64,000 nucleotides of DNA. It comes from Bacteroidota bacterium. Its GTDB lineage: Bacteria > Bacteroidota > Bacteroidia > B-17B0 > Aurantibacillaceae. A program made the position numbers and the translations under genes. The notes beneath the pieces were generated by a model. The model saw only the letters and a list, made by a program, of their open reading frames with translations, was not told the origin of the DNA and ran no database searches. The DNA is taken from positions 62,001 to 126,000 of the forward strand of contig JAJONO010000003.1 in the NCBI GenBank assembly GCA_021323535.1, given 5' to 3'. Every line of letters starts with the position of its first letter. Position 1 is the first letter of the stretch. Shown piece after piece: positions 17,140-25,246 of the stretch.

Positions 17140-18078
17140 GTGAGACTAGCTATTATAGATTGTGGTACAAATACGTTTCATTTGCTCATTGCAGACACAA
17201 AAGAAAACGGAAAATACCAGAAGGTTTTCAGTACCAGGATTCCGGTAAAACTTGGCGAAGGCGCCATCAACAAAGGCTTCATTGCGGAGCTTCCTTTTCA
17301 GAGAGGAATTAACGCGTTGAAAATCTTCAGTACACATGCAAAAAACCATAACGTTGATAAAATCATGGCTTTTGCAACTTCGGCAGTAAGAGACGCGTCT
17401 AATGGCAAAGAACTGGTGGATGTTATTAAAAAAGAAACCGGTGTTGAAATTGATATCATTGACGGAAACAGAGAAGCCGAATTGATTTATCTCGGTAACC
17501 GTGAGGCTGTAGAAATGAATAATTCTGTTTCGCTCATTATGGATATTGGCGGAGGAAGCACGGAATTTATCCTGGCCGATAAAGAAGAAATTTTCTGGAA
17601 ACAAAGTTTTAATCTGGGCGCGGCACGTTTATTGCAGCGTTTCGATCCTTCTAATCCTGTTACCGGGCAGGAAATTACAGAGATAAAAAATTATCTGAAG
17701 GAAAATCTCACACCACTTTTTATCGCTTCTAAAAAATATATTCCTTCAGAACTAATTGGCTCCTCAGGAGCTTTTGATTCTGTTGTAGAAATGATCCACG
17801 GTGAGTTGGGAGGTGAAGTTTTAACGGATTCAAAAACGGGTTATGAAATAAATATTCCCGCATATCATAAAGTGTCGCAGATTGTAAAATCATCAACACT
17901 CGAGCAACGGAAGCAGGTAAAGGGCCTTACGCCAATGCGTTTTGATATGATCGTTGTTTCGTGCATTCTCATTGATTTTGTAATGGAACAATTTCATCTG
18001 GAAAAAATGAGAGTGTCCACATATTCTCTCAAGGAAGGCGCGCTGGTGGATTTTATTACGAAGCAGGGAGGCAGGTAA
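17140..18078 (+). CDS. Ppx/GppA family phosphatase (exopolyphosphatase-like)
   Basis: A 312-residue ASKHA-fold protein. It shows the phosphate-1 motif IIDCGTNTFHLLI at residues 4-16, the AFATSAVRDASNG motif, the catalytic Glu region DGNREAELIYLG and the phosphate-2 motif LIMDIGGGSTEFIL. This short form (about 300 residues) lacks the C-terminal HD-like domain of long Ppx proteins. The family hydrolyses polyphosphate or the 5' phosphate of pppGpp, linking it to stringent control. The GTG start is the only one that keeps the phosphate-1 motif near the N-terminus. It is divergent from the subtilase. Confidence 0.9.
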   Translation: MRLAIIDCGTNTFHLLIADTKENGKYQKVFSTRIPVKLGEGAINKGFIAELPFQRGINALKIFSTHAKNHNVDKIMAFATSAVRDASNGKELVDVIKKETGVEIDIIDGNREAELIYLGNREAVEMNNSVSLIMDIGGGSTEFILADKEEIFWKQSFNLGAARLLQRFDPSNPVTGQEITEIKNYLKENLTPLFIASKKYIPSELIGSSGAFDSVVEMIHGELGGEVLTDSKTGYEINIPAYHKVSQIVKSSTLEQRKQVKGLTPMRFDMIVVSCILIDFVMEQFHLEKMRVSTYSLKEGALVDFITKQGGR

Positions 18079-18086
18079 GTCAGACT

Positions 18087-18153
18087 AAGTCAAAAATTAT
18101 TAAGCCAGAAGTCTAAAGCTGTTGAACTTAATAAGAAATGCTACTTTTGACTT
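18087..18153. repeat. AAGTCAAAA inverted repeat
   Basis: AAGTCAAAA at 18087-18095 and its exact complement TTTTGACTT at 18145-18153 flank a 49-nt AT-rich spacer between ppx and the NtrC-like gene. The same 9-mers recur in both orientations at 56529-56589. Confidence 0.5.
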
Positions 18154-18186
18154 TTGAATTTAAGAACTTTTGAATTAAAATAAATT

Positions 18187-19338
18187 ATGGCAAAAATCTT
18201 AGTTATCGACGATGAAAAAGCGATCCGTCGTTCTATCAAAGAAATTTTAGAATTTGAAAAACACCAGGTCGAAGAAGCCGAAGAAGGAAACATGGCCCTT
18301 AACATGTCACTCAAAAATAATTACGATATTATTCTGAGCGATATCAAAATGCCAAAGCTTGATGGTATAGAGCTTCTGCAAAAACTGATCGAGAACCAGG
18401 TTCAGAGTTCCATCATTATTATGAGCGGACATGGAACCATTGAAACTGCCGTAGATGCAGTGAAAAAGGGCGCCTACGATTATCTTGCCAAACCAATCGA
18501 CCTTAACCGCCTGTTAGTATGTGTACGTAACGCCCTGGAAAAAGGCGAGCTTGTTACAGAGACAAAAGTGCTCAAGAAAAAAATCACTAAAACCGTGGAT
18601 ATGGTTGGAAATTCGCCTGCCATTCAGCATATAAAAGACATGATCGAAAAAGTTGCCCCAACCGATGCTAAAGTTCTTATTACAGGCAGCAACGGAAGTG
18701 GGAAGGAATTAGTAGCAAAATGGCTCCACGAAAAAAGTAACCGCTCAGGCGGGCCCCTTGTGGAAGTAAACTGCGCTGCCATTCCTTCTGAACTGATCGA
18801 AAGTGAATTGTTCGGCCATGAAAAGGGTTCTTTTACCAGCGCCGTCGCTCAACGCAAAGGCAAATTTGAATTGGCGGAAGGCGGAACCTTATTTCTCGAT
18901 GAGATCGGCGACATGAGCCTTAGCGCCCAGGCCAAAGTATTGCGTGCACTCCAGGAAAATAAAATTACAAGGGTAGGGGGCGATAAGGAAATTAAAGTGA
19001 ACGTTCGGGTTGTAGCTGCTACCAATAAGGATCTTGAAAAAGAGATAGAAAAAGAAAGTTTCCGTCGTGATTTATTTCACCGTCTGGCTGTTATTCCCAT
19101 TCACGTGCCATCACTCGATGAGCGCAAGGATGATATTCCTATTCTGGCAGAATATTTTTCAGAAATGATCTGTGAAGAAATGGGGATCGCTAAAAAAGTT
19201 GTTTCTGTAGATGCTGTTAAGGCCCTTCAGAGCCGCGGCTGGCCGGGTAATATCCGCGAATTCAGAAATGTTATTGAACGCCTCATTATTCTCGGTGGAA
19301 AAGAAATTTCGGCTGCCGATGTGAAGCAGTTCGGGTAA
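18187..19338 (+). CDS. NtrC-family sigma-54-dependent response regulator lacking a Fis DNA-binding domain
   Basis: A 383-residue protein. The receiver domain (1-120) has D9/D10, the phospho-acceptor D52 and K102. The AAA+ sigma-54 activator domain (140-375) has Walker A GSNGSGKE at 167-174 and Walker B LFLDEIGD at 235-242. Two departures are visible. The sigma-54 contact loop usually written GAFTGA reads GSFTSA (214-219). The protein ends right after WPGNIREFRNVIERL, with no Fis helix-turn-helix, so it is about 70 residues shorter than NtrC. I recall similar short forms in other Bacteroidota. It may activate RpoN from solution rather than from enhancers. No cognate kinase lies next to it. Confidence 0.9.
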   Translation: MAKILVIDDEKAIRRSIKEILEFEKHQVEEAEEGNMALNMSLKNNYDIILSDIKMPKLDGIELLQKLIENQVQSSIIIMSGHGTIETAVDAVKKGAYDYLAKPIDLNRLLVCVRNALEKGELVTETKVLKKKITKTVDMVGNSPAIQHIKDMIEKVAPTDAKVLITGSNGSGKELVAKWLHEKSNRSGGPLVEVNCAAIPSELIESELFGHEKGSFTSAVAQRKGKFELAEGGTLFLDEIGDMSLSAQAKVLRALQENKITRVGGDKEIKVNVRVVAATNKDLEKEIEKESFRRDLFHRLAVIPIHVPSLDERKDDIPILAEYFSEMICEEMGIAKKVVSVDAVKALQSRGWPGNIREFRNVIERLIILGGKEISAADVKQFG

Positions 19339-19374
19339 ATAGAGCCAGGATACAAGACTCAAGATATAAGACTG

Positions 19375-19403
19375 ATGAAAAAAGACATTTTGTCTTTTTT
19401 CAT
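19375..19403. terminator. Terminator-like hairpin after the NtrC-like gene
   Basis: A perfect 13-bp stem (19375-19387 with 19391-19403) with a TTT loop. The 3' arm contains a run of six T and the 5' arm six A, so it could work in either direction. It lies 37 nt past the stop at 19338. Confidence 0.7.
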
Positions 19404-19498
19404 AGATCCTGTCCTGATTCTTTAATCTTGCTTCTATTTGTATTTTTTTAAGATTTTAAGCCCTTCTACCTCCTGATATTTCTTTATTTTTACTCCTT

Positions 19499-20854
19499 AT
19501 GATGAAACGTATTGCATTACCATTAATCATAATGGTACTTTTTTTACAGAAATCGAACGCGCAGCAGCAAGTACTGGATAAAGTTATTGGTGTTGTTGGA
19601 AAATATCCTGTGTTATACAGCGATCTGCAAAACGCCATGGTGGAACAGGAAAAAAATGAAATGCCATTGGATAAATGCAAAGCCTTTGAATTATTATTGT
19701 TCAAAAAATTACTGATAGCGCAGGCCGATAGGGATAGTGTTGTGGTAGGTGATCAGGAAGTTGAAACAGAACTCAGCCGCAGGATGGCTTACTTCATTCA
19801 GCAATTCGGAAGCGAAGAAAAACTGGAAGAATTTTATGGCAAAAGAACAAATGTTCTTAAAGATGATTTTCGTCCCGAAGTACAGGAACAACTCATTGCC
19901 CAGAAAATGCAGGGAAGAATTACAGGAGATGTAAAACTATCACCCGCAGAAGTACGCTTATTTTATAAAACTATTCCTACGGATAGTCTTCCTTTAATTA
20001 ATTCAGAAGTTGAACTTCAGCAAATTGTAAAACGCCCTACATTTAGCGAAGAAGCTAAAAAAGAAGCGAAAGATAAACTTGAAGAGATCAGGCAGGAGGT
20101 TATAAAAGATCCTTCAAAAATGTCGTTTAAAGCCAAACTTTATACCGATGATCCTGGTTCTAAAGATGCCGGCGGGTTTATTCCGAATGTGGCGCGAGGT
20201 ATGATGGTTCCGGAATTTGAAGCTACAGCATTTAAACTTAAGAATGGCGAGATCTCCAACGTGTTCGAAACATCATACGGTTATCATTTCATTATGCTGG
20301 AAGCGCGAAAAGGTGAATTACTCGATCTTCGTCATATCCTGGTTATTCCTAAAATGACTAACGCCGATTTCTTCAGAAGTAAACAACAGCTTGATACCAT
20401 TCTTAACAAAATCAATTCAGGAGAAGTTACCTTCGAAGAAGCTGCCCGCAGATACAGCGATGACAGAGATACCAAACAAAACGGCGGACTTATGGTGAAT
20501 CCTGCAACAGCGAGTACAAAATTTGATAATGAAGACCTGAGCCAGGTAGATGAAAAGATCATTGTAACGCTCAATGCTATGAAGGTGGGCGAGATCAGCA
20601 AACCTATGCAATTTGTAAGTACTGTTGACGGTAAACCGGGCTTCAGAATTGTGAAGTTAAAGAACAGGATTGATCCTCATAAACTGAATATGAAAGACGA
20701 TTACCAGAAGATTTCTGCGATGGCTACCAGCGACAAAAACAAAAAGCAGGTAAAGGACTGGATCAAAAAACGTTCTAAGATCACTTATATCAAACTTGAT
20801 CCCGAATTTAAATGTAAGTTCGAAAACGACTGGTTTATTTCCGAAGCGAATTAA
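19499..20854 (+). CDS. SurA-like periplasmic peptidylprolyl isomerase/chaperone
   Basis: A 451-residue protein with a signal peptide (cleavage after SNAQ, about residue 22). It has a SurA-type N-terminal helical domain (about 25-160) and two parvulin (PpiC) domains: one at about 170-275 (GGFIPNVARGMMVPEFEATAFKLKNGEISNVFETSYGYHFIML) and one at about 280-395 (RHILV, EAARRYSDD, NGGLM). The family escorts unfolded outer-membrane beta-barrels through the periplasm. The start is the first of two adjacent ATG codons; either is possible. It is tail to tail with the STAS-like gene, only two bases apart. Confidence 0.92.
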   Translation: MMKRIALPLIIMVLFLQKSNAQQQVLDKVIGVVGKYPVLYSDLQNAMVEQEKNEMPLDKCKAFELLLFKKLLIAQADRDSVVVGDQEVETELSRRMAYFIQQFGSEEKLEEFYGKRTNVLKDDFRPEVQEQLIAQKMQGRITGDVKLSPAEVRLFYKTIPTDSLPLINSEVELQQIVKRPTFSEEAKKEAKDKLEEIRQEVIKDPSKMSFKAKLYTDDPGSKDAGGFIPNVARGMMVPEFEATAFKLKNGEISNVFETSYGYHFIMLEARKGELLDLRHILVIPKMTNADFFRSKQQLDTILNKINSGEVTFEEAARRYSDDRDTKQNGGLMVNPATASTKFDNEDLSQVDEKIIVTLNAMKVGEISKPMQFVSTVDGKPGFRIVKLKNRIDPHKLNMKDDYQKISAMATSDKNKKQVKDWIKKRSKITYIKLDPEFKCKFENDWFISEAN

Positions 20855-20856
20855 CT

Positions 20857-21252
20857 TTACAGAAAACCTTTCAACCACTCAATCGCTTTCTCTCTTGTCA
20901 TAAATACCTTGTAAGGAGATTGTGTCTTTTTTATAGTAAGGTAAAAATTAGCTACCAACTGATAAGCTCTCGACGGGGCTATAACAGCGTAAGCCGACCC
21001 TGGCGCCTGCGATTCAATTCTCAAGGCATTTTCTTTGGCTTCTTTCGTGATCTTTACACCACTCGATGCTTCAAAAAGAAAAGGATATCTTTTTCCGTCC
21101 GCAATTTTATTATAAATATTAAGCAGCAGCATTTGAAGCGCAAGGTCAAGCACAATGTTCTTGTGAAACAATACGGTGATAATTCCGTCGGAACGGAGGC
21201 TAACAGTTGCTTCGTTGATTTTAATCTGTTTCAGTACTTTTTCTTCGTTCAT
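20857..21252 (-). CDS. STAS/SpoIIAA-like small protein
   Basis: A 131-residue soluble protein. It alternates strands and helices (GIITVLFHKNIVLDLALQMLLLNIYNKIADGKRYPFLF, then APGSAYAVIAPSRAYQLVANFYLT) and ends in REKAIEWLKGFL. This layout resembles the STAS/SpoIIAA-like fold of small Bacteroidota proteins and anti-sigma-factor antagonists. The phosphorylatable Ser of classical antagonists is not obvious. Such proteins often partner with SpoIIE-type phosphatases; two of these exist in this window (45724 and 53318) but far away, so a link is speculation. Confidence 0.6.
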   Translation of the reverse strand: MNEEKVLKQIKINEATVSLRSDGIITVLFHKNIVLDLALQMLLLNIYNKIADGKRYPFLFEASSGVKITKEAKENALRIESQAPGSAYAVIAPSRAYQLVANFYLTIKKTQSPYKVFMTREKAIEWLKGFL

Positions 21253-21292
21253 TTACTATGTTCGTAAACGTGAAGGGGGATGATAAATTGTT

Positions 21293-22921
21293 TTAAGTTT
21301 GCAGTACGCCTACGTTATATTGTTTGGTAATAGGGGAGTGGTTAGCCATTTCAATTCCCATGCTTATTACTTTGCGAGTTTCAAGAGGGTCGATAATGGC
21401 GTCGAGCCATATTCTTGAAGCCGCGTAATAAGGTGTGGTTTGTGAATCGTAGCGATCCTTTATTTTATTGAACAAAGCGGTTTCTTTTTCCGTTGTAATT
21501 TCTTCTCCCTTTGCCTTAAGACTTGCCACTTCAATCTGCACAAGAACCTTTGCTGCCTGGGCCCCGCCCATTACCGCCACCTGCGCCGTTGGCCATCCAA
21601 CAATTAAACGGGGATCATAAGCTTTTCCACACATAGCGTAATTAGCGGCCCCGTAACTGTTTCCAATAATAATGGTGAATTTCGGAACAACAGAATTGCT
21701 CATAGCGTTCACTAATTTGGCTCCATCTTTTATAATTCCTCCATGCTCGCTTCTCGACCCAACCATGAACCCGGTCGCGTCCTGCAAAAACACAAGAGGG
21801 ATCTTTTTTTGGTTACAGTTCATTATGAAACGCGCCGCTTTATCGGCACTGTCGCTGTAAATTACACCGCCAAATTGCATCTCGCCTTTTTTACTTTTTA
21901 CCACTTTACGTTGGTTAGCAACAATTCCCACGGCCCAGCCGTCTATCCTCGCGTAAGCGCAAATGATGGATTGGCCGTATAATTCTTTGTATTCTTCGAA
22001 ATCGCCATTATCAACAATGCGTTCAATGATCTCGTGCATGTCGTATTGCTTGTCGCGTGTATCAGGAATGATACCGTAAATTTCTTTTGGATCTTTTTTC
22101 GGAAGGGCCGGAGTTTCGCGGTTAAAACCCGCTTTTTCGTAATCGCCAACCTTACTCATGATGTTGCGGATACGTGTAAGGCAATCGGCATCATCTTTAC
22201 ATTTATAATCGGTAACGCCACTTATTTCACAGTGTGTGGTGGCGCCTCCTAAAGTTTCATTGTCTATATTTTCGCCGATAGCGGCTTTCACAAGATAACT
22301 TCCCGCAAGAAAAATAGACCCTGTTTTATCTACGATCATGGCTTCATCGCTCATGATGGGAAGATAGGCCCCGCCTGCTACACAACTGCCCATAACAGCG
22401 GCAATCTGTAAAATACCCTGACTGCTCATTACGGCGTTGTTACGGAAAATTCTTCCGAAATGTTCTTTATCAGGGAAAATTTCATCTTGTAAGGGAAGAT
22501 AAACCCCGGCGCTGTCAACCAGGTAAATGATCGGGAGACGGTTCTCCATGGCGATTTCCTGGGCGCGCAAATTCTTTTTTCCTGTAATTGGGAACCAGGC
22601 TCCTGCTTTAACTGTAGCGTCGTTTGCAACCACGATACATTGTTTGCCACTTACATAACCAATAACAATAACAACCCCACCTGCAGGACAACCGCCATGC
22701 TCGGCGTACATTTCATAACCTGCAAAGGCTCCCATTTCAACACGTGGTGTATTTTTATCGAGAAGAAAATCGATACGCTCGCGGGCGCTCATTTTTCCCT
22801 GTTCGTGAAGTTTGTCAATGCGTGATTTTCCCCCGCCAAGATAGATCTTCTGTAAACGCTGCTCCATCTGACTGATGAGAAGGCGCATTTTATCATCATT
22901 TTTGTTAAACTCTAAGTCCAT
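21293..22921 (-). CDS. Acyl-CoA carboxylase carboxyltransferase (beta) subunit, methylcrotonyl-CoA carboxylase-like
   Basis: A 542-residue carboxyltransferase with two crotonase-fold halves. The N-terminal half shows YLVDSAGVYLPLQDEIFPDKEHFGRIF and the ATVKAGAWFPITGKKNLRAQ segment. The C-terminal half shows FLQDATGFMVGSRSEHGGIIKDGAKLVNAM and IIIGNSYGAANYAMCGKAYDPR. The PLQDEIFPDKEHFGRIF pattern is closer to methylcrotonyl-CoA carboxylase beta than to propionyl-CoA carboxylase. It moves carboxyl from biotin to the acyl-CoA in leucine breakdown. The biotin carboxylase alpha subunit is not adjacent. An HMG-CoA lyase, the next-but-one step of the same pathway, is at 56599. Confidence 0.9.
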   Translation of the reverse strand: MDLEFNKNDDKMRLLISQMEQRLQKIYLGGGKSRIDKLHEQGKMSARERIDFLLDKNTPRVEMGAFAGYEMYAEHGGCPAGGVVIVIGYVSGKQCIVVANDATVKAGAWFPITGKKNLRAQEIAMENRLPIIYLVDSAGVYLPLQDEIFPDKEHFGRIFRNNAVMSSQGILQIAAVMGSCVAGGAYLPIMSDEAMIVDKTGSIFLAGSYLVKAAIGENIDNETLGGATTHCEISGVTDYKCKDDADCLTRIRNIMSKVGDYEKAGFNRETPALPKKDPKEIYGIIPDTRDKQYDMHEIIERIVDNGDFEEYKELYGQSIICAYARIDGWAVGIVANQRKVVKSKKGEMQFGGVIYSDSADKAARFIMNCNQKKIPLVFLQDATGFMVGSRSEHGGIIKDGAKLVNAMSNSVVPKFTIIIGNSYGAANYAMCGKAYDPRLIVGWPTAQVAVMGGAQAAKVLVQIEVASLKAKGEEITTEKETALFNKIKDRYDSQTTPYYAASRIWLDAIIDPLETRKVISMGIEMANHSPITKQYNVGVLQT

Positions 22922-23002
22922 AAAAAAGAATAGGTTCTAGCTTTAATTAAAGGCTAAAAATAGGAAAATTAATGAAATAATAAGGAAAGCTGGACAGGAG
23001 CG

Positions 23003-23584
23003 TTACTCGAGCAATTCTGAGCGGTAAATATCCCTTACGGAGACATATTTATTGGCGAAGTTGCTGCCCGACATTCCCTCGCTGGATGCAATTTTTTTAT
23101 CGGTTCCAATTTCTTTAGGATCGCACACATGAACGCCCAGACCTGAGCGGTAGATCTTCCAGATGAACTCAGCATTATAAAACTCATCGCTGTTTAAATT
23201 TTCTTTAACGTCGTAGGGAGTGCCTAGTTTTGCTGTAGCGAAGGTGTGCATGGAGTTAATAGCTTCTTCAGTAAGCAGGGCCGATTCCATGAGCCATTTT
23301 ACACTGTACTTTTTATCTTCCGACATGGCAATGAATTCAGAGATCTGGCACTTTTTTAAAGGGTCGCCGGCATAATACACCATGGCGTGACCGTTTTCTT
23401 TAAAAATTATACCCGCGCAGTTGAATTTGTTCTTGTCAGTGGTAGCTGTTGCACTAACCATTTTAGGATTTCTGATAAAGACAATGTCGCCGTTCTGCCA
23501 GTTGTTTTCACTGATTTCCTGCGAAAAGCAGGTATTGCTGAAACTTAAACAGGTAAACGTAAAAAGTGTTGTAAATAACTTCAT
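23003..23584 (-). CDS. YiiX-like (permuted NlpC/P60) secreted protein, predicted inactive, copy 1
   Basis: A 193-residue protein with a signal peptide to about residue 21. The rest follows the YiiX/YebB-like layout: WQNGDIVF near 29-36, a GIIF strand near 58, PLKK...SEFI near 75-85, LGTPYDVKENLN near 120 and FYNAEFIWKIY near 135. In active family members the catalytic His lies in an SHxG motif and the Cys in a YCSE motif. Here the equivalents are C56 (FNCAG) and N137 (YNAE), so hydrolase activity is unlikely. It is followed upstream by a second copy at 23776, probably from a tandem duplication. Its role could be to bind peptidoglycan or lipid without cutting; this is inference. Confidence 0.7.
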   Translation of the reverse strand: MKLFTTLFTFTCLSFSNTCFSQEISENNWQNGDIVFIRNPKMVSATATTDKNKFNCAGIIFKENGHAMVYYAGDPLKKCQISEFIAMSEDKKYSVKWLMESALLTEEAINSMHTFATAKLGTPYDVKENLNSDEFYNAEFIWKIYRSGLGVHVCDPKEIGTDKKIASSEGMSGSNFANKYVSVRDIYRSELLE

Positions 23585-23694
23585 AAAGGATATGCTGGTG
23601 GCATTTTATACGCAAACATCCTTCTTTAAGTTTCTTTTGACATCAGAAAAAACATCTGAATAAATCTAAAACCTTAAAGGCGATTGGGACACAA

Positions 23695-23757
23695 GATAAA
23701 TGATTAAGGACTTATGACCTGGATAAGTCTTTTATCATATGTCATTGATCATTTATC
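23695..23757. repeat. Nested GATAAATGAT dyad
   Basis: The outer arms GATAAATGAT (23695-23704) and ATCATTTATC (23748-23757) are exact complements. An inner stem GACTTAT (23709-23715) pairs with ATAAGTC (23723-23729). The element lies between the two YiiX-like genes and could fold as a long hairpin or cruciform. Confidence 0.55.
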
Positions 23758-23775
23758 CTAATGAAATTAGTGAGG

Positions 23776-24351
23776 CTATTGAAGAATCTCAGACCTGTAA
23801 ATATCTCTTACCGAAACATGTTTATTTGCTAAACCATGTCCGATGAATTTTTTATCGGCTGAGGCGGTTCCATTCTCTTTAGGTTCGCAAAGATAAACTC
23901 CCAGGCAGGTTTTGTAGATGGTCCATACAAATTCGGCGTTATAGAACTCCTCATTGTTGAGGGCCTCTTTAGCATCATAGGCTGAGCCCAGTTTTGCAGT
24001 AGCAAAAACCTGCATGGTGTTAATGGTTTCGTTGGTAAGAAGGGCAGGATCAATAAGACGTTTTATGTCATACTTTTTTCCTTCCGAGCTTTTGATGAAA
24101 TCTGATAAGGCACACTTTTTCAGCGGCTCATCAGAAAAATAAACAATTGGATACCCGTTTTCCCAGAAGATGATGCCGGCAAAGTTATATTTGCTTTTTT
24201 CATCGGTTCCGTGCTGGTTGTGAAAACCGCTCTTTTTTATGAATACGACATCCCCGTTAAGACAGTTGTTTTCGTTAATTTCCTCCTGTGCGAAAGCGCC
24301 TGTGGCAAGCAATACGATAAGGAGGCCCAGAATAAATTTGAAGATTTTCAT
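23776..24351 (-). CDS. YiiX-like secreted protein, predicted inactive, copy 2
   Basis: A 191-residue paralogue of the gene at 23003, recognisably similar along its length (GDVVFIKK, YNFAGIIFWENG, LGSAYDAKEALNNEEFYNAEFVWTIY, ANKHVSVRDIYRSE). The signal peptide ends near residue 22. The His-equivalent position is F57 and the Cys-equivalent is N138, so it too lacks the expected catalytic pair. Both copies share the C-terminal segment VSVRDIYRSE, which must matter in this lineage. The genes are in tandem with 191 nt between them, holding the nested dyad at 23695-23757, so they may be transcribed separately. Confidence 0.7.
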   Translation of the reverse strand: MKIFKFILGLLIVLLATGAFAQEEINENNCLNGDVVFIKKSGFHNQHGTDEKSKYNFAGIIFWENGYPIVYFSDEPLKKCALSDFIKSSEGKKYDIKRLIDPALLTNETINTMQVFATAKLGSAYDAKEALNNEEFYNAEFVWTIYKTCLGVYLCEPKENGTASADKKFIGHGLANKHVSVRDIYRSEILQ

Positions 24352-24558
24352 GTGTCATTGTTTTTAGGTTAATACTTTATATCCTGGAGACGGGAACCGG
24401 GATATCATGACAATAATTTTTAGGGGATGATCAAACTATCTGCCTTATTGTACGGGCATATAAGGAATGGGTTCGCTTTTTTTGAGATTATTATATGAAC
24501 GGGGTCTTTTAGTAGATGAATGTTGGAAGTCAATAGTTGATAGTCTATAGATCATAAA

Positions 24559-25203
24559 CTATAAACCATAAACTTTTCTGAGAACCATAAGTCCGTCGCG
24601 CACCGGTAAAAGAAGAGGCTCCACGCGACTGTCGCTGCTGGTTCTTCTGTTAAAGTCATGGATGGCTTCAGTGTCCTTATCCATTTCTTTATTCAATACT
24701 TTTCCGCTCCATAGCACATTATCGGCTATGATGAGTCCGCCCGGACTGACCTTATCCACTATCAGATCAAAATAAGCGGAATAATTTCTCTTATCGGCGT
24801 CAATAAAAACAAGGTCCCATGTGTGGTTTAATGTTGGAATGATCTCCTGCGCATCGCCTTGCAGCAATTCTATTTTGTTTTTATGTTCTGATCGGTTAAA
24901 GTAGTGTTTAGCAAAACGGTTGGTTTCTTCGTTAGGATCTATTGTATAGAGTTTTCCGTTGGAACTTAACCCTTCGGCAAGGCATAATGCTGAGTAACCG
25001 GTATAAGTACCTATTTCAAGAATATAAGATGGTTTTAAAAGTGTTGAAATAAAAGAGAGAAAACGCCCCTGTAAATGTCCGCTCAGCATTCTTGGCGAAC
25101 TTATTTTTAAATGTGTTTGCCTGTTGAGTTCGGCGAGTAAATCGTTTTCAGGTGAGGTAAATTTTTCACAGTAATTGAGGAGCTCTTCGCTGATGAATTC
25201 CAT
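24559..25203 (-). CDS. SAM-dependent O-methyltransferase (caffeoyl-CoA OMT-like)
   Basis: A 214-residue class I methyltransferase. SAM-binding motif I is ILEIGTYTGYSALCLAEGL near residues 61-79, the acidic loop is YTIDPNEE, and motif II is WDLVFIDADKRNYSAYFD. The catalytic and metal-binding stretch is GGLIIADNVLWSGKV. These match the cation-dependent catechol O-methyltransferase-like family (COG4122), which methylates catechols or similar small molecules. The natural substrate is not predictable. It stands alone on the minus strand, divergent from the lipoprotein at 25247. Confidence 0.92.
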   Translation of the reverse strand: MEFISEELLNYCEKFTSPENDLLAELNRQTHLKISSPRMLSGHLQGRFLSFISTLLKPSYILEIGTYTGYSALCLAEGLSSNGKLYTIDPNEETNRFAKHYFNRSEHKNKIELLQGDAQEIIPTLNHTWDLVFIDADKRNYSAYFDLIVDKVSPGGLIIADNVLWSGKVLNKEMDKDTEAIHDFNRRTSSDSRVEPLLLPVRDGLMVLRKVYGL

Positions 25204-25246
25204 TTTTATTTCTTAATTTAGATTTGTACAAAGTAAACTATTTAAA

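Noticed and set aside
17146-17604. Minus-strand 152-residue open frame inside the Ppx/GppA gene
   Set aside because: Antisense to conserved Ppx motifs; no similarity or promoter.
24379-24405. Short dyad ATATCC/GGATAT upstream of the second YiiX-like gene as an operator
   Set aside because: Only six paired bases at the ends with an imperfect middle; could be chance.
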